28,793 nucleotides of DNA from Penium margaritaceum. Its lineage: Eukaryota; Streptophyta; Zygnematophyceae; Desmidiales; Peniaceae. The stretch lies in NCBI GenBank assembly GCA_023375785.1, contig SZWC01015111.1:31324-60116 (forward strand), given 5' to 3'. The notes beneath the pieces are model-generated. The model saw only the letters and a program-made list of their open reading frames with translations, ran no database searches and was not told where the DNA came from. Of the stretch, positions 10,379 to 19,900 are shown piece after piece. The stretch's first letter is position 1; each line of letters opens with the position of its first letter. Both the position numbers and the translations under genes were made by a program.

Positions 10379-12950
10379 TCACTCTGCCTCCTCTGGCTCT
10401 TCCTCGTACGTCTCCTGTCACTCCCTCTCCTCCTCATCCAACTGATGGGTGTACTCATCCTGCGTCACCTTGTCACCATCATTACCAACAGGAGGGGATT
10501 ATGTACCAGAGTCATCACTTTCAACACCATCATCCTCATCATCTGGGTCATCCCAAGGCGGAGCCTCGCGGTCATACTCCACGTCATCACTTGCATACTC
10601 TACAAGTGGAGCATCCACAGACATGGGGGTATTTGCACATGCCTCCAAGGTGGCTACAGCCCGTGCTGCAGATGCCTCTAGACCTCCATGATACCCCATT
10701 GTTGTAGCCTGTGCAGGGCTTGGAGCAGGCGGGTTTTTTTACCGTCACTTGGTATGCCCCTTTTGCCCACACCATGGACAAATGAAGTTCTTCTTGTGCA
10801 AGGTCTCACGGTCTTTCCATGCGCTGCGTGGGCGGCCCTTCCCACGTCTAGGTCCCGGTTGTAGCCATTGGGATTCGATTGGCTGTATGTTATTCACCAC
10901 TGGTGAGGGGATGGGGTTGTTGTATGCCCGACGGAATGCCATGTGGGTGAGTCCAGGGTTAGCCAGGTTCTTTGCGTTGATGCACTTGGTGAGCAAAAAA
11001 GCACATGCATGCTGATGAGGCAGTCCAAACTCCTTCCACTTGCCGCAACTGCAGGCCTTCTCGAGCAAATCAACCTGCCGTGGATTGTTCGTTGGACCCT
11101 CCACTGTTGTTGTGTTTGGGTCCTCCTCCGTCACGTTGTACTCACATGCCACTGCGAGGCAGTGCAGGAGTTCACAACGCGGTCTTCACAACTTCTTCCT
11201 GGGCACACCGAGCACAAAACATGCGCTACACAAAGGGGTAGATACTGAAAAAACAGCAGTACGTATAGAGCTTGCGGTGTGTTGCGATGCGCGCATTCCA
11301 GCTCTCCACTGCGTTCGAAGTGGTATGGCCTCCTTTGCCCAAAGGGCAATGGAGGCGTGTCCACTTCTCCAAAGGCATCCCCGCACCACACTCCCGTCTC
11401 CCCTGCCTCCCAAAGAGGTATGCATACGCAGAGATACTCACTTGACGCAGATGGGTGGTTGCCTTCTCCCATTGCTCGACATTGAGAGCATGCGCACACT
11501 TCCACGTCCAGTGTGCGGTCTTTTTCCCGTAGGATGTGTGTACATTCTTGTGTAAGTGCCATGCATAATAGGTATGTGTAGCACCAGTGAGGTACTTCAG
11601 TAGCGCTTTCTCCAACCCCTTCTCTCTGTCAGTGATAATACAAGTGTCGGACTCTGCTGCAGCGGGAAATGTGAGTGCTAGCTGAGCGCAAAAAAACTTC
11701 CACCCCTTCTCATCCTTTGTTGGCGCTAGTGCCCATGCCATGGGCACCGCATGATCGTTGGCATAAAAAAACTGGGCAAGTAAGACAACCTACTTGTGCC
11801 CTTTTTTTAGAAACGTTGCATCCATGGTCAAAATTCGGCGACTGTGGTGAAAGCCGATCTTGACTGCACCTGGAGCGACGAAAGCCCACAAGCACCGTTC
11901 TTATCTTTGTGTGCCACAGCGTGTGTACCTGGGTTCACGCGTTTGAGCTGCATGCAAAACAGGGATGTACACATGTGAATAGACATAAATGAAAGTTCGC
12001 ATCCAAACTGCATCAGTTTAAAAGCAAACGTGGAGAACCAGTCCGTTCGTGGAGAACCTACCGTAGGGTGGCGGTAGATGCTGTCGGGTCATGCTGCGAG
12101 GCCTCCTTGATTTTGCGGGCCACCCATCCCTTCTGTCTCGCCGGATTACCGCGGCCAATGCACGGGGCACACTTGTGTCCCTCGGCGTAGTGGGACACGG
12201 TCACGTGTCCAAACTTGCTCGTAACACGGGCTCGGAGGAGCCAGGTAAACCCCTTGTTTTTTGCCTCTGTACACGTAACGTGGAATATCGCAGGCTAACT
12301 GCACACCCACTTGAGACCGAAGCGGTTGTCAACCGCATAATCCTCCACAAACACCCGAGCGGCGTCAATGTTGTCGAAAAACATGCCCTCCTTCGGCTCC
12401 TTCGACATCTACTTCAGCTTCCTCGGGCTGTGACATGCTTCGTCGTCAGAGTCTCCTATCCATGAAAGAATAGCATAGCATGACAGAGAAGAATTTTCAC
12501 ATCAGCGGGTTTACAAAACTCTTGTTGCAACCACAGGATTGTCTTGTTCGCAAGCAAAGCTAACACAGGTCGACGCCGACGCGTCCTCCTCGACCCTGTG
12601 GCCATGTGAGAATTACCGAGGTGGCCATGTGGGACGGACAGGACGCGTCGGCGTCCCATGCTAAACCTAACAGGTCCGGCTTCCTAGACATCGGGGGACT
12701 GAGCACAGGGTGGTTCATCATGGAGTTGTTCATGTGGGTGGGCGTCAGCCTCGTCCAACTGCCGGGCCCACCAGTCATCTGCCCAATCCCGTGTCAACCA
12801 AAACATGACAACGTCAAACGCGCCTGATGGGTCATCCGGAGAAGGGTTATCGGAGTACCACCGCGGTGGAAGATCCTGAGCAGGACGAGGAGCGTTCTCG
12901 TCGGGACTTGGTTGCGTAGCAACGTGCCATGCGTGGTCTTGGGAATCCAT
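10379..12950 (-). pseudogene. MuDR-type MULE transposase, outer element
   Basis: Read on the minus strand, with intron boundaries inferred from matching sites in the inner gene. Exon 1 starts at ATG 12950 (MDSQDHAWHV, then FWLTRDWADDWW). Exon 2 (about 12460-12069) holds the MuDR N-terminal DNA-binding region (VEDYAVDNRFGLKWV, HKCAPCIGRGNPARQKGWVA). Exon 3 (from 11947 after TTGCATGCAG) has the DDE core: first Asp in TMDATFLKKGHK (11820-11822), second in ITDREKGLEKAL (11628-11630), ATHTYYAWHLHKN, and Glu in SNAVESWNA (11304-11306). A SWIM finger follows (CSCGKWKEFGLPHQHACAF). The final zinc knuckle CPWCGQKGHTK is cut by TGA at 10747-10745, then an acidic tail runs to 10379. Breaks: stop after GHK, stop in exon 2 (WVCS), a frame change near 11900. 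It would cut and join the element ends in the nucleus. Confidence 0.87.
12572..12655. repeat. Perfect 16-bp inverted repeat in transposase intron
   Basis: GACGCCGACGCGTCCT at 12572-12587 is the exact reverse complement of 12640-12655, with a 52-base spacer that itself holds GTGGCCATGTG twice in direct orientation. It falls between exon 1 and exon 2 of the outer transposase. No function assigned. Confidence 0.6.
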
Positions 12951-13723
12951 CCAAAACAGAGGGTATTTAGAACACAAAATACCTAGTTATTTATCCCATC
13001 TACCCTCCACATCAGGCTTACCGTTGTGCTCAACGACTTCGTCGTCCACCATCCCGGAGTCACGAGGTAGCCAGCTGCAAAAGCAACATGGTTGGGGGAG
13101 CGGTGACGGAGTCAACGACGACCGTGTGAGACTGAATGAGACTGGATTGAACTTAGAGGCACCCTGCCGGAACATCGCGTCCTCCTGCCGGACCATCCGA
13201 GGATAGGTTGCCACGTAGGATGAGGACGATGTCTGCCGATACGTTACTTCGAGCATATACTCTGCTAATGGAGTGCATGTCTGTGTCGTCTGGTGGCAAC
13301 GAATATTACACCATGCTTTCTGCTACCCTTTAGCATACCCATGGCGACCGAAGGTTGCAAGGATGTGACAGCGACATAACAACAACATCTCTTCAGTGGC
13401 CATGACGCGGAAGTTGCAGCACGGAAAATTGTCATCACGTTCATCGGCGCACACTAAATGGCTCGCTGACCACTAGCTGAGCTGGCCAGGGAGCTCGTCG
13501 GCTCGGCGACACGTATGGATGCCAGTGCATGAACCCAGCCAGCTCATGGCCAAGATTCGTGCAATGAGGAGTTTCGGTGTGACGACGATAATGCCGTCGC
13601 TGTTTAGACGGCCATGCAGAAATTCGGTCTGTGCAATGAAGGAAACCCGATGTTCGTGAAATACTTTTGGAATGAAAACATACCCCCAGTTAAACAGCAC
13701 AAAAAATACACTGAACCGAACAT
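12951..13723. other. Upstream region of outer transposase
   Basis: No gene recognised. A minus-strand frame at 13256-12987 is Ser/Thr-rich without known motifs. A minus-strand frame at 13814-13473 crosses the insertion point of the inner MULE at 13733 and so cannot be an old gene. The promoter of the outer transposase should lie here or beyond the inner insertion at 22454-22862. Confidence 0.4.
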
Positions 13724-13732
13724 TATTAAAAA
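13724..13732. repeat. Target site duplication, inner MULE, left
   Basis: TATTAAAAA here against TATTAAGAA at 22445-22453, 8 of 9 identical. Confidence 0.8.
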
Positions 13733-13800
13733 GGGTTCGGTCACCATATACCCAGTTTTCGGAACTATATAACTCATTCGCCCGTCGTCGAGCGAAAAAT
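13733..13800 (+). repeat. Inner MULE left terminal repeat
   Basis: It holds the GGG..CATATACCC terminus followed by CTCATTCGCCCGTCGTCGAGCG and a T/A-rich ATAAT tail, the inverted relative of 22340-22444. Only one unit of the minisatellite is recognisable here against three on the right. A 17-bp word (AATAATGCAGGTATCAA) is repeated directly at about 13800 and 13830. Confidence 0.65.
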
Positions 13801-13845
13801 AATGCAGGTATCAATGGAGCATAAGAAATAATGCAGGTATCAACG

Positions 13846-14399
13846 CCGAGCGAGCAAGTAACCAGACGTCCACGCGGTAAAAAATATTACTCATCCGGGA
13901 ACCGATAGAAACTAATAGCTCCATAGCCCATGCACTATTCGGTCAAACGTGAATACTAACGGAGCGGAACCCTTGTGCCCAAGCGCAGGTACAACACCAA
14001 ACCTCCGTGGGAGGTGCGGAAGATGTAGCTTGTGGGGAAAATATTGTGCACAAACCATGTTTGCTCGTACCTAGGTTTGACGCTTAACGGTTTTCGTTTG
14101 TGCACCATCTACATTAATGTTATGCGTGCTTGGAGGCATTAGACACCTGTCATCGGGTATATTTCCGACGAGTGACGTTACACCGATTGTGACAACCGAT
14201 GACATCCTCATCAGCTTCGGTGACAAGGCAGAACGGCAACCGCAAGCTCGTCAACGACAACAACCCATAGTGATGTGACGTAGTGGAAAGGGTGCGGAAG
14301 GCCAACTGTTACACAAACCGAGCTCTTAAAAGGAGTTCATGAGGTAATTTGACAGCATTGGGAAGTTGTCGTTCACGAAGTTAAATTCACAAGCCGGCC
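13846..14399. other. Subterminal spacer of the inner MULE
   Basis: No gene recognised. It is the presumed 5' region of the first Trp-rich gene. CTCTTAAAAGG near 14325 is the only TATA-like word I can point to, about 70 bases before the ATG, and it is weak. Confidence 0.35.
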
Positions 14400-14684
14400 A
14401 TGACGTCCTCGCACTACTTGTCGCTAAAGGGTCGTCCATTGCCGCCGCTGGAGAAATGGGTGGGAGTCGAAGATGCCTGCCACATGGACATGTATGATGC
14501 GTGGGTCGGGTGGGTTAACATCAAGCGCATGTGGGACTCCAATGGACCCGGCCCGTGTCCTCTAGACCCATACAACATGTGCTGGCTCATGGGTGTGAAA
14601 CCGTCGCATCGCCGTCCTGCATGGTGCCCGCCTCACTGGCGGCCATGGGTCCATCCCGACCCAATGTGGTGTGCAAGATTGTAG
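14400..14684 (+). CDS. Small Trp/Pro/Cys-rich protein, copy 1
   Basis: Function unknown; I do not recognise the family. An intact 94-aa frame starts at ATG 14400 (MTSSHYLSLKGRPLPPLEKW). The middle is YDAWVGWVNIKRMWDS, then PYNMCWLMGVK, HRRPAWCPPHWRPWV and the C-terminus HPDPMWCARL-stop. The same skeleton recurs in copy 2 in the same order with the stop in the same place. The two proteins differ at about half of their positions and copy 1 is shorter in the N-terminal third, so the frame has stayed open while diverging. No signal peptide or membrane segment is apparent. Regularly placed Trp, Cys and His might bind metal, but this is conjecture. It is transcribed toward the transposase. Confidence 0.7.
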   Translation: MTSSHYLSLKGRPLPPLEKWVGVEDACHMDMYDAWVGWVNIKRMWDSNGPGPCPLDPYNMCWLMGVKPSHRRPAWCPPHWRPWVHPDPMWCARL

Positions 14685-14820
14685 ACCGTGAAACTTTTTA
14701 CTAGACAAAAACTGTACCGTACGAGTTTCAATGCTGAACCACGACTCCTGGTCAATTTCATAAGCCAACACTTGCGTGTTTTGTACTCCTCCTGCACTAG
14801 CACTGTTTTCACGTGGAAAC

Positions 14821-15144
14821 ATGTCTCCTTCGGATCCGCTGAGGCTACGAGGTCATCCGATGCCCCCGCTCCAGTTGTGGGATGGAGGACCGGATGCTCC
14901 TCGGTTTGGTCCATGGGGAGAACTCCTTCCTCCACGTCCCCGTGTGGACCAGTTTGATGCATGGGTCGCGTGGAACAACATCAAGATCCTCTGGGATTCG
15001 AAGAATTTAGGCCCCCCTCCAAGTGATCCGTTCAACATGTGCCACATCATGTGTGTGAAGCTGCCACATTGCCGTCTTATCTGGTACCCACCATACTGGC
15101 AGCCATGGGTCCATCCGGATCCCCTATGGTGCGCTAGACTCTGA
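14821..15144 (+). CDS. Small Trp/Pro/Cys-rich protein, copy 2
   Basis: An intact 107-aa frame. I choose ATG 14821 because MSPSDPLRLRGHPMPPLQLW aligns with the start of copy 1; the frame is open further upstream but without homology. Then FDAWVAWNNIKILWDS, PFNMCHIMCVKLPHCR, WYPPYWQPWVHPDPLWCARL and a stop at 15142-15144. The central Pro/Gly-rich part (FGPWGELLPPRPRVDQ) is missing from copy 1. Function unknown. Conservation of the Trp/Pro/Cys skeleton against copies 1 and 3 and the outer-element copy indicates a real protein. Its 3' half is the first unit of a tandem array. Confidence 0.72.
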   Translation: MSPSDPLRLRGHPMPPLQLWDGGPDAPRFGPWGELLPPRPRVDQFDAWVAWNNIKILWDSKNLGPPPSDPFNMCHIMCVKLPHCRLIWYPPYWQPWVHPDPLWCARL

Positions 15145-15332
15145 CCACTTCAGGCGGTGTAGGACTGGGTACTTGTGTTCTTTTCTTATGACATAATTTG
15201 TACGTCAAGTACATGGTATTCTCGTATTTTTCAAACTCTCTTTTATAACGCATATGGCAGATACCTCACATATTCATACAATGTGTGGCACATCGGATCA
15301 TTGTGAACTAGACTGGTGATATAAACTGCCAC

Positions 15333-15440
15333 ATGTGCCACATCAGGTGTGTGAGGTTGCCATATTGCCGTACTATGTGGTGCCCACCACATTGGCAGCC
15401 ATGGGTCCATCCAGATTCCTTATGGTGCGGAAGACTATGA
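15333..15440 (+). CDS. Trp-rich 3' module as a 35-aa mini reading frame, copy 3
   Basis: ATG 15333 to TGA 15440 is open: MCHIRCVRLPYCR, then MWCPPHWQPWVHPDSLWCGR and L-stop. It reproduces the last 35 residues of copy 2 with conservative changes and keeps the stop position. The upstream half of the gene is absent; the sequence before it is array spacer. It may be a pseudogene fragment that happens to keep an ATG, or a short peptide gene. Translation is unproven. Confidence 0.5.
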   Translation: MCHIRCVRLPYCRTMWCPPHWQPWVHPDSLWCGRL

Positions 15441-15640
15441 CCACTTCGGTCGGTGTATGTCCGGGTACATGTGTTTTTTTGTCATGACACATTTTACCTC
15501 AAGTACCGGGTATTCTCGTGTTTTGTACACCCTATATCTAAACTCATATGGCAGATACGTCACATATTCATGCATAGTGTGCCACACAAAACGATACACA
15601 GCGGATCATTGTCAAATACACTAACGATAGAAGCTGCCAC

Positions 15641-15736
15641 ATGTGCCACATGAAGTGTGTGAAGCTGCCATTTAGCTGTCCTATGTGGTGCTCACCATTC
15701 TGGCAGCCACGGGGTACGTGTGTTTTTTTGTCATGA
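15641..15736 (+). pseudogene. Trp-rich 3' module, truncated copy 4
   Basis: ATG 15641 reads MCHMKCVKLPFSCPMWCSPF then WQP. It then departs from the family where the array unit is broken, running into GTGTTTTTTTGTCATGA spacer and stopping at 15736. The PWVHPD..RL end is missing. Confidence 0.6.
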
Positions 15737-15887
15737 CATTTTGTACCTCAGATAAAGGGTTTGTTGGTTAATTTTTTCAGCTTTTTCTAAACGCATATGC
15801 CACATAGCACACATCATCATGACTAACAACTGTGTTGTGTAAATAGACTAATAATTGTGTCCTTGCCGAATGTGACTGATTAGGGTT

Positions 15888-16244
15888 GTGCTCATACCAA
15901 CGCGTGGATTACGTATTGTAATGAGTACGGAGAGTTCGACCATTTTACGTAGGAATGATGTAATATGTCCTGCTTGCGGTAGCCAATGTATATTTTCCTT
16001 TCCCTTGGTCCACATTTGCAAGGTTTCCTTTCACATGGCGAGCATGAGAAGCACACATGCCGGTCTGCCACAATGTAATGACGGTATGCATGAAAGGTAA
16101 GGCTGGCATTACCAAGACCAGTTCAATGGGAGAGCACATTACTCGAAAGGACCAGGTTTTCCATTCACTATTCACCGCTGCACTTGTGGGGGTAGTGTGT
16201 GGATCCACCCAATGATGTCGCACATGGAGCACAAGTACACATGA
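15888..16244 (+). pseudogene. Uncertain Cys-containing frame, one internal stop
   Basis: The plus-strand frame reads MLIPTRGLRI, NDVICPACGSQCIF and HICKVSFH to a TAA at 16098-16100. It continues in the same frame with GWHYQDQFNG, IHRCTCGGSVWIHP and MEHKYT-stop at 16244. The C-P-x-C-G-x-x-C and C-x-C-G-G pairs look like a zinc ribbon. The TAA is embedded in AAAGGTAAGG, which is also a good splice-donor word. The opposite strand has a competing frame (16351-16172), so which is real is undecided. Confidence 0.3.
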
Positions 16245-16351
16245 CTGCCAAAAGCCTGTGCACGAACTGGATTAATGACCGTCCCGTCGTCAAAGTCTTC
16301 AACGACATCGTAGAAGACTTCTTCCAGAGTGTGGTCCGATAGAGCACCCAT
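16172..16351 (-). CDS. Short open frame downstream of inner transposase (uncertain)
   Basis: ATG 16351 to TGA 16172, 59 aa: MGALSDHTLEEVFYDVVEDF, GTVINPV and VYLCSMCDIIGW. It lies about 640 bases past the transposase stop. The E-x-x-FYD and L-C-x-x-C-D-I words also occur in the frame downstream of the outer transposase (10125-9934). It may be a 3' exon or an accessory gene, or chance. The interval 16380-16985 has two further minus-strand frames (16652-16386 and 16986-16645) with no known motif. A possible splice donor (GGTGAGAG at 16987-16980) and acceptor (AATGTGCAG near 16886) suggest exons there. Confidence 0.3.
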   Translation of the reverse strand: MGALSDHTLEEVFYDVVEDFDDGTVINPVRAQAFGSHVYLCSMCDIIGWIHTLPPQVQR

Positions 16352-16987
16352 GTGATAGGGTTTAGGTCACGTGCTGTAGTACAGCCTAATCTGTAAACGC
16401 CTCCATTCCGTGTGCAACCTTGACATCAAATAACATGTGCCGGCTCCACACAGAAATGAAGTGACCATAGGTAATGCTGATGGGAGAAGAGTGCACTCCA
16501 TTTACAAAGACTGGAAAACATGGAGAGAAGTACAAATGACTACGTAGGGTTGCTTTTATACAATGCAAGGACACAAGGGGAACGTCTGTGACACTGGGTA
16601 AAATGAGATGTACGCCTTCGTACTCTACTGCAACAACTTTAGCTTCACGCACATTTGCACTTCCATTTTAACCATTGTAAGAAGAAGCACTGGGGTAGGT
16701 TATTCAAAGGAAATGTAGCAACATGTTTCAAAGGTACAACCCGCCAAGGAATCACAGCCACGCCTAACCTAAGCACACTACCATGCTCAACACTGACTAT
16801 GCCCCTGCAGAGCACACCGTCAGCCCAAGGCTTGTACTTGCTTCCATACTTGGCCTGTGGTGATGCAATGCTCCCCTGTACGCCTGCACATTGACATGAA
16901 AATTTTGTAAAGAAATGGACGTTGGTGTGTTCATGAGAGGAACATTTATACAACAAAAAACAGGTTGTACTACTGGAAGCTCTCACC

Positions 16988-19900
16988 TTAAATCCCTAGT
17001 GCATCCATGCCTCTTACTTCGTGGCTCCGGACCTCTTCCTCTGCCTCATCCACGGCGTCGTCTTCTTCCGCCTCTTCTCTTGCGTCTGCCTCTCCATGTT
17101 CCTCCATTCCACCATGCTCTTCCATCATTCTGGCACCTTCAGCGTCGTGCTCTTCCTGTGTCAGTAGTCCTGTCTCCAGCTCCGTTGCATACCCCCGGGA
17201 GTCCTCCCTGCCACTGTCAGACACGTTGTCGTCGAAGTCATCTGCAGCTGCTTCACCAACCTCGTCGTCCGTTGAGGAACCCCTGGGGTCTGCCTCCGGG
17301 TCGTAGTCGGACGCCTCCCTGTCGTCCGTTGCTGCCCCTTCTTCTCGCCTAGCCCCTTCATCTCTCTCTCAGCTCTAGTAGCTCCACCTTCTGTAGTTGC
17401 CTCTCGTTCTGCTCTTAGCGTAGCTGCAGCTTCATGAGGGCAAGGTGCAGCAGGGTTTGGACACCTCTTCCTGGTGTGCCCCTTACGGCCACACTTCTGG
17501 CAGAAGAAGTTCCATTTCCGGAGCGGTGCACACTCCATACGGGCACTCCTGGGACGACCACAGCCATGTCGCGGACCTAGTTAGCCCCAGCCAGGCAGCG
17601 CAGGTTGGTTCAGTCCGGCAGTGGAGAGTGAGGGCATAGGGTTGTTGTACTTGAGGCTCCAATACTGCACCGTCTGCCCACGGCTCACGTGCGTAGTCGG
17701 GTCCTTGCCCACCTCCATCATGATTGCATAGGCATGCTGCCATGGCTGGCCAAATTCATGCCACCGATGACACTCACAGCTTCCCATGGCAAGGTCCACG
17801 TACCGGCGTACGTTTTTTGGGCCCCGAACCAATGCCGACGACGGACTCTCCATGATGACGTCGTAGTCTCGAGCAATTGTAGAGTTGTGAAGCAGGCGTC
17901 TCGCCGGAGCCAGGGCAAGAGTCTCGTTGCACTTGGCGATTTTTTCGCGGCGCTGTGCCATGATACCCTGCACAAAGTAGTAAACTTGCAGGAAGCAATA
18001 GAAGGGGTAGAGTTTGCGGAGGATCCTGAGACGAGCGTTCAGTGACTCTGAAGCGTTCCTGGTGATGTGCCCCCCCGCGAGGCACATAGCACATGTAGGA
18101 CGTCCATTTCTAAAGAGGTATACCTCCCTCTCCGTCCCGGCCTGGGATGAGATAGTTTGCAGCACGTTCACTCACTGCCCGTAGGTGACGTGCTGCCCGG
18201 TGAAACTGGTCGTGTGTCAGTGCCTGTGCGTACTTCCAGGCCCAGTAGGCCACCTTCTTCTCGAACTTCTCCTGGACGTTTCTGCGGAGATGTCAGGCAC
18301 AGTAAGTGTGGGTAGCACCAGGCAAATGTCGTACCATGGCCTTTTCCAGGCCAGCTTCTCTGTTAGACACAATGACCGTCCATGTAGTACAATCGGTGGA
18401 GTAAGCTCTTGCCAAATTCTTGCAGAACCACATCCAAGTCTCCTCGTTCTCATTGGAGACCAGTTCCCAGGCCATCGGGCATGCATGGTCGTTCGCGTCA
18501 AAAAAATTGCGTGACCAGCATCACTTTCTTGTGGCCGTTCTTCAGGAATGTTTCATCTATTGTGATGATTCTCCGGTTGTAGTCCCATCCAAGGCGGGTT
18601 GCGCCAGGCGCCACAAAGGCCGATTTGAAAATGTTATCTGCATCCTGTTCCGTGACAGCATGCGTAGCCGGATCAATGCGTTTAAGCTGCAAGTACACAT
18701 GGGCAATGTGTAAGATTTTGAAAGAGCAAAGTGAAAAGGGAGTAGAAGAACAGGTTCACGTACGTTCCGGGACGTTACCTCCTGACACAAGGCCTAAAAC
18801 ATAGCCCGTGATTTTTCCTTGGCTCCCATATGGTAGGCCTGAGCCATAGTTCTCGCACAATACAGCGTACTAGTGGCCACCTGAATGCCCGCGGCTTGCT
18901 TGATGATGGCTCTAAGTTTGGCTGGAGGCGTTGCTGGATCCCGCGCCATTTGCTACGATATATGCCTTGCAATCCATCTTGTGGTTCGGGAAGGGCTCCC
19001 ACGGCCAATTGTAGGCGTGCAGCAGTGGCCTTTAGTGACATAGGACAGCTTCACCGCCCCCTAGTTTCGACGAGACAACTGCGTGTACATGCCACGCGCA
19101 ACCACGTCTGACCGCCTCCACGTACCGTACGTCGATCCGTCTAGGCTCGCTGTGCACCCACTGTAGCCCAAAGCGGTTGGCCACCACGTAGTCTTCGATG
19201 GCCGCCCTGCATGCAACCGTGTTGCAGAACTTTCTGCACTCCACTAGATCATCACCATCTGCCTTTTTCTTCTTCGTCGTAGAATCGGGGAAACTGTCTG
19301 ACGTTGCTGCAAAAAGGAGAGGACAGGTAGTTCGTGATAGCATGACAATGAAAGACAAACTTTGAAAGACACACAAGAAAGAGAGGACAGGTAGTTCACG
19401 ATAGCATGACAAGCAAAGACACATAATGAGACACAGTGTCTAAGGCACAGTGAAAGACACACAATTTCATGGCAGCATTACAGTGAATGAAGTACAAAAC
19501 AGGACACCCAAATTACCAGTGGAGCCACTAGGACATAGTACACGGTGTCTTGTCCACGTGTGTGTGTGTGTGTGTATGGTAGAGCCTCGGTCTACTCCGG
19601 GGAGCGTGGCTCCATCCGGATAACGGCATGGTCTCCGTGGCTTCTTCTTCCAAACGTCTTTCCCTGTCCTCATATTCCTGATCTCTGTTCAGCCAGAAGA
19701 AGATTTCTTCCTCGGCACCTGATTCACGGAAGACAACGTGGTGTGCCAGACTCTGAGGCTGAGCTGGAGGAGGCGCTAGAGGAACACCATGGTCGGCAGG
19801 GCGATAGGTGCGTTGCTGATGTGGTGGCGCGACGTGTGGAGGTGCGGGTCGTGCCGCAGGTCGGGCAGCGGGTGGAGCAGTGGGTCGTGATGTAGGTCGG

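Larger units (their letters stand above)
15033..15830 (+). repeat. Roughly 300-bp tandem array of the Trp-rich 3' module
   Basis: Three consecutive units start with TGCCACAT at 15041, 15336 and 15644, giving periods of about 295 and 308. Each has the coding 3' module followed by about 170 bp of shared downstream sequence (TACCTCAAGTACxxGGTATTCT, CGCATATGGCAGATAC-like words). The third unit is truncated. Confidence 0.85.

Noticed and set aside
13473..13814. 113-codon minus-strand frame
   Set aside because: It crosses the inner MULE boundary and target duplication at 13724-13733, so it joins two unrelated sequences.
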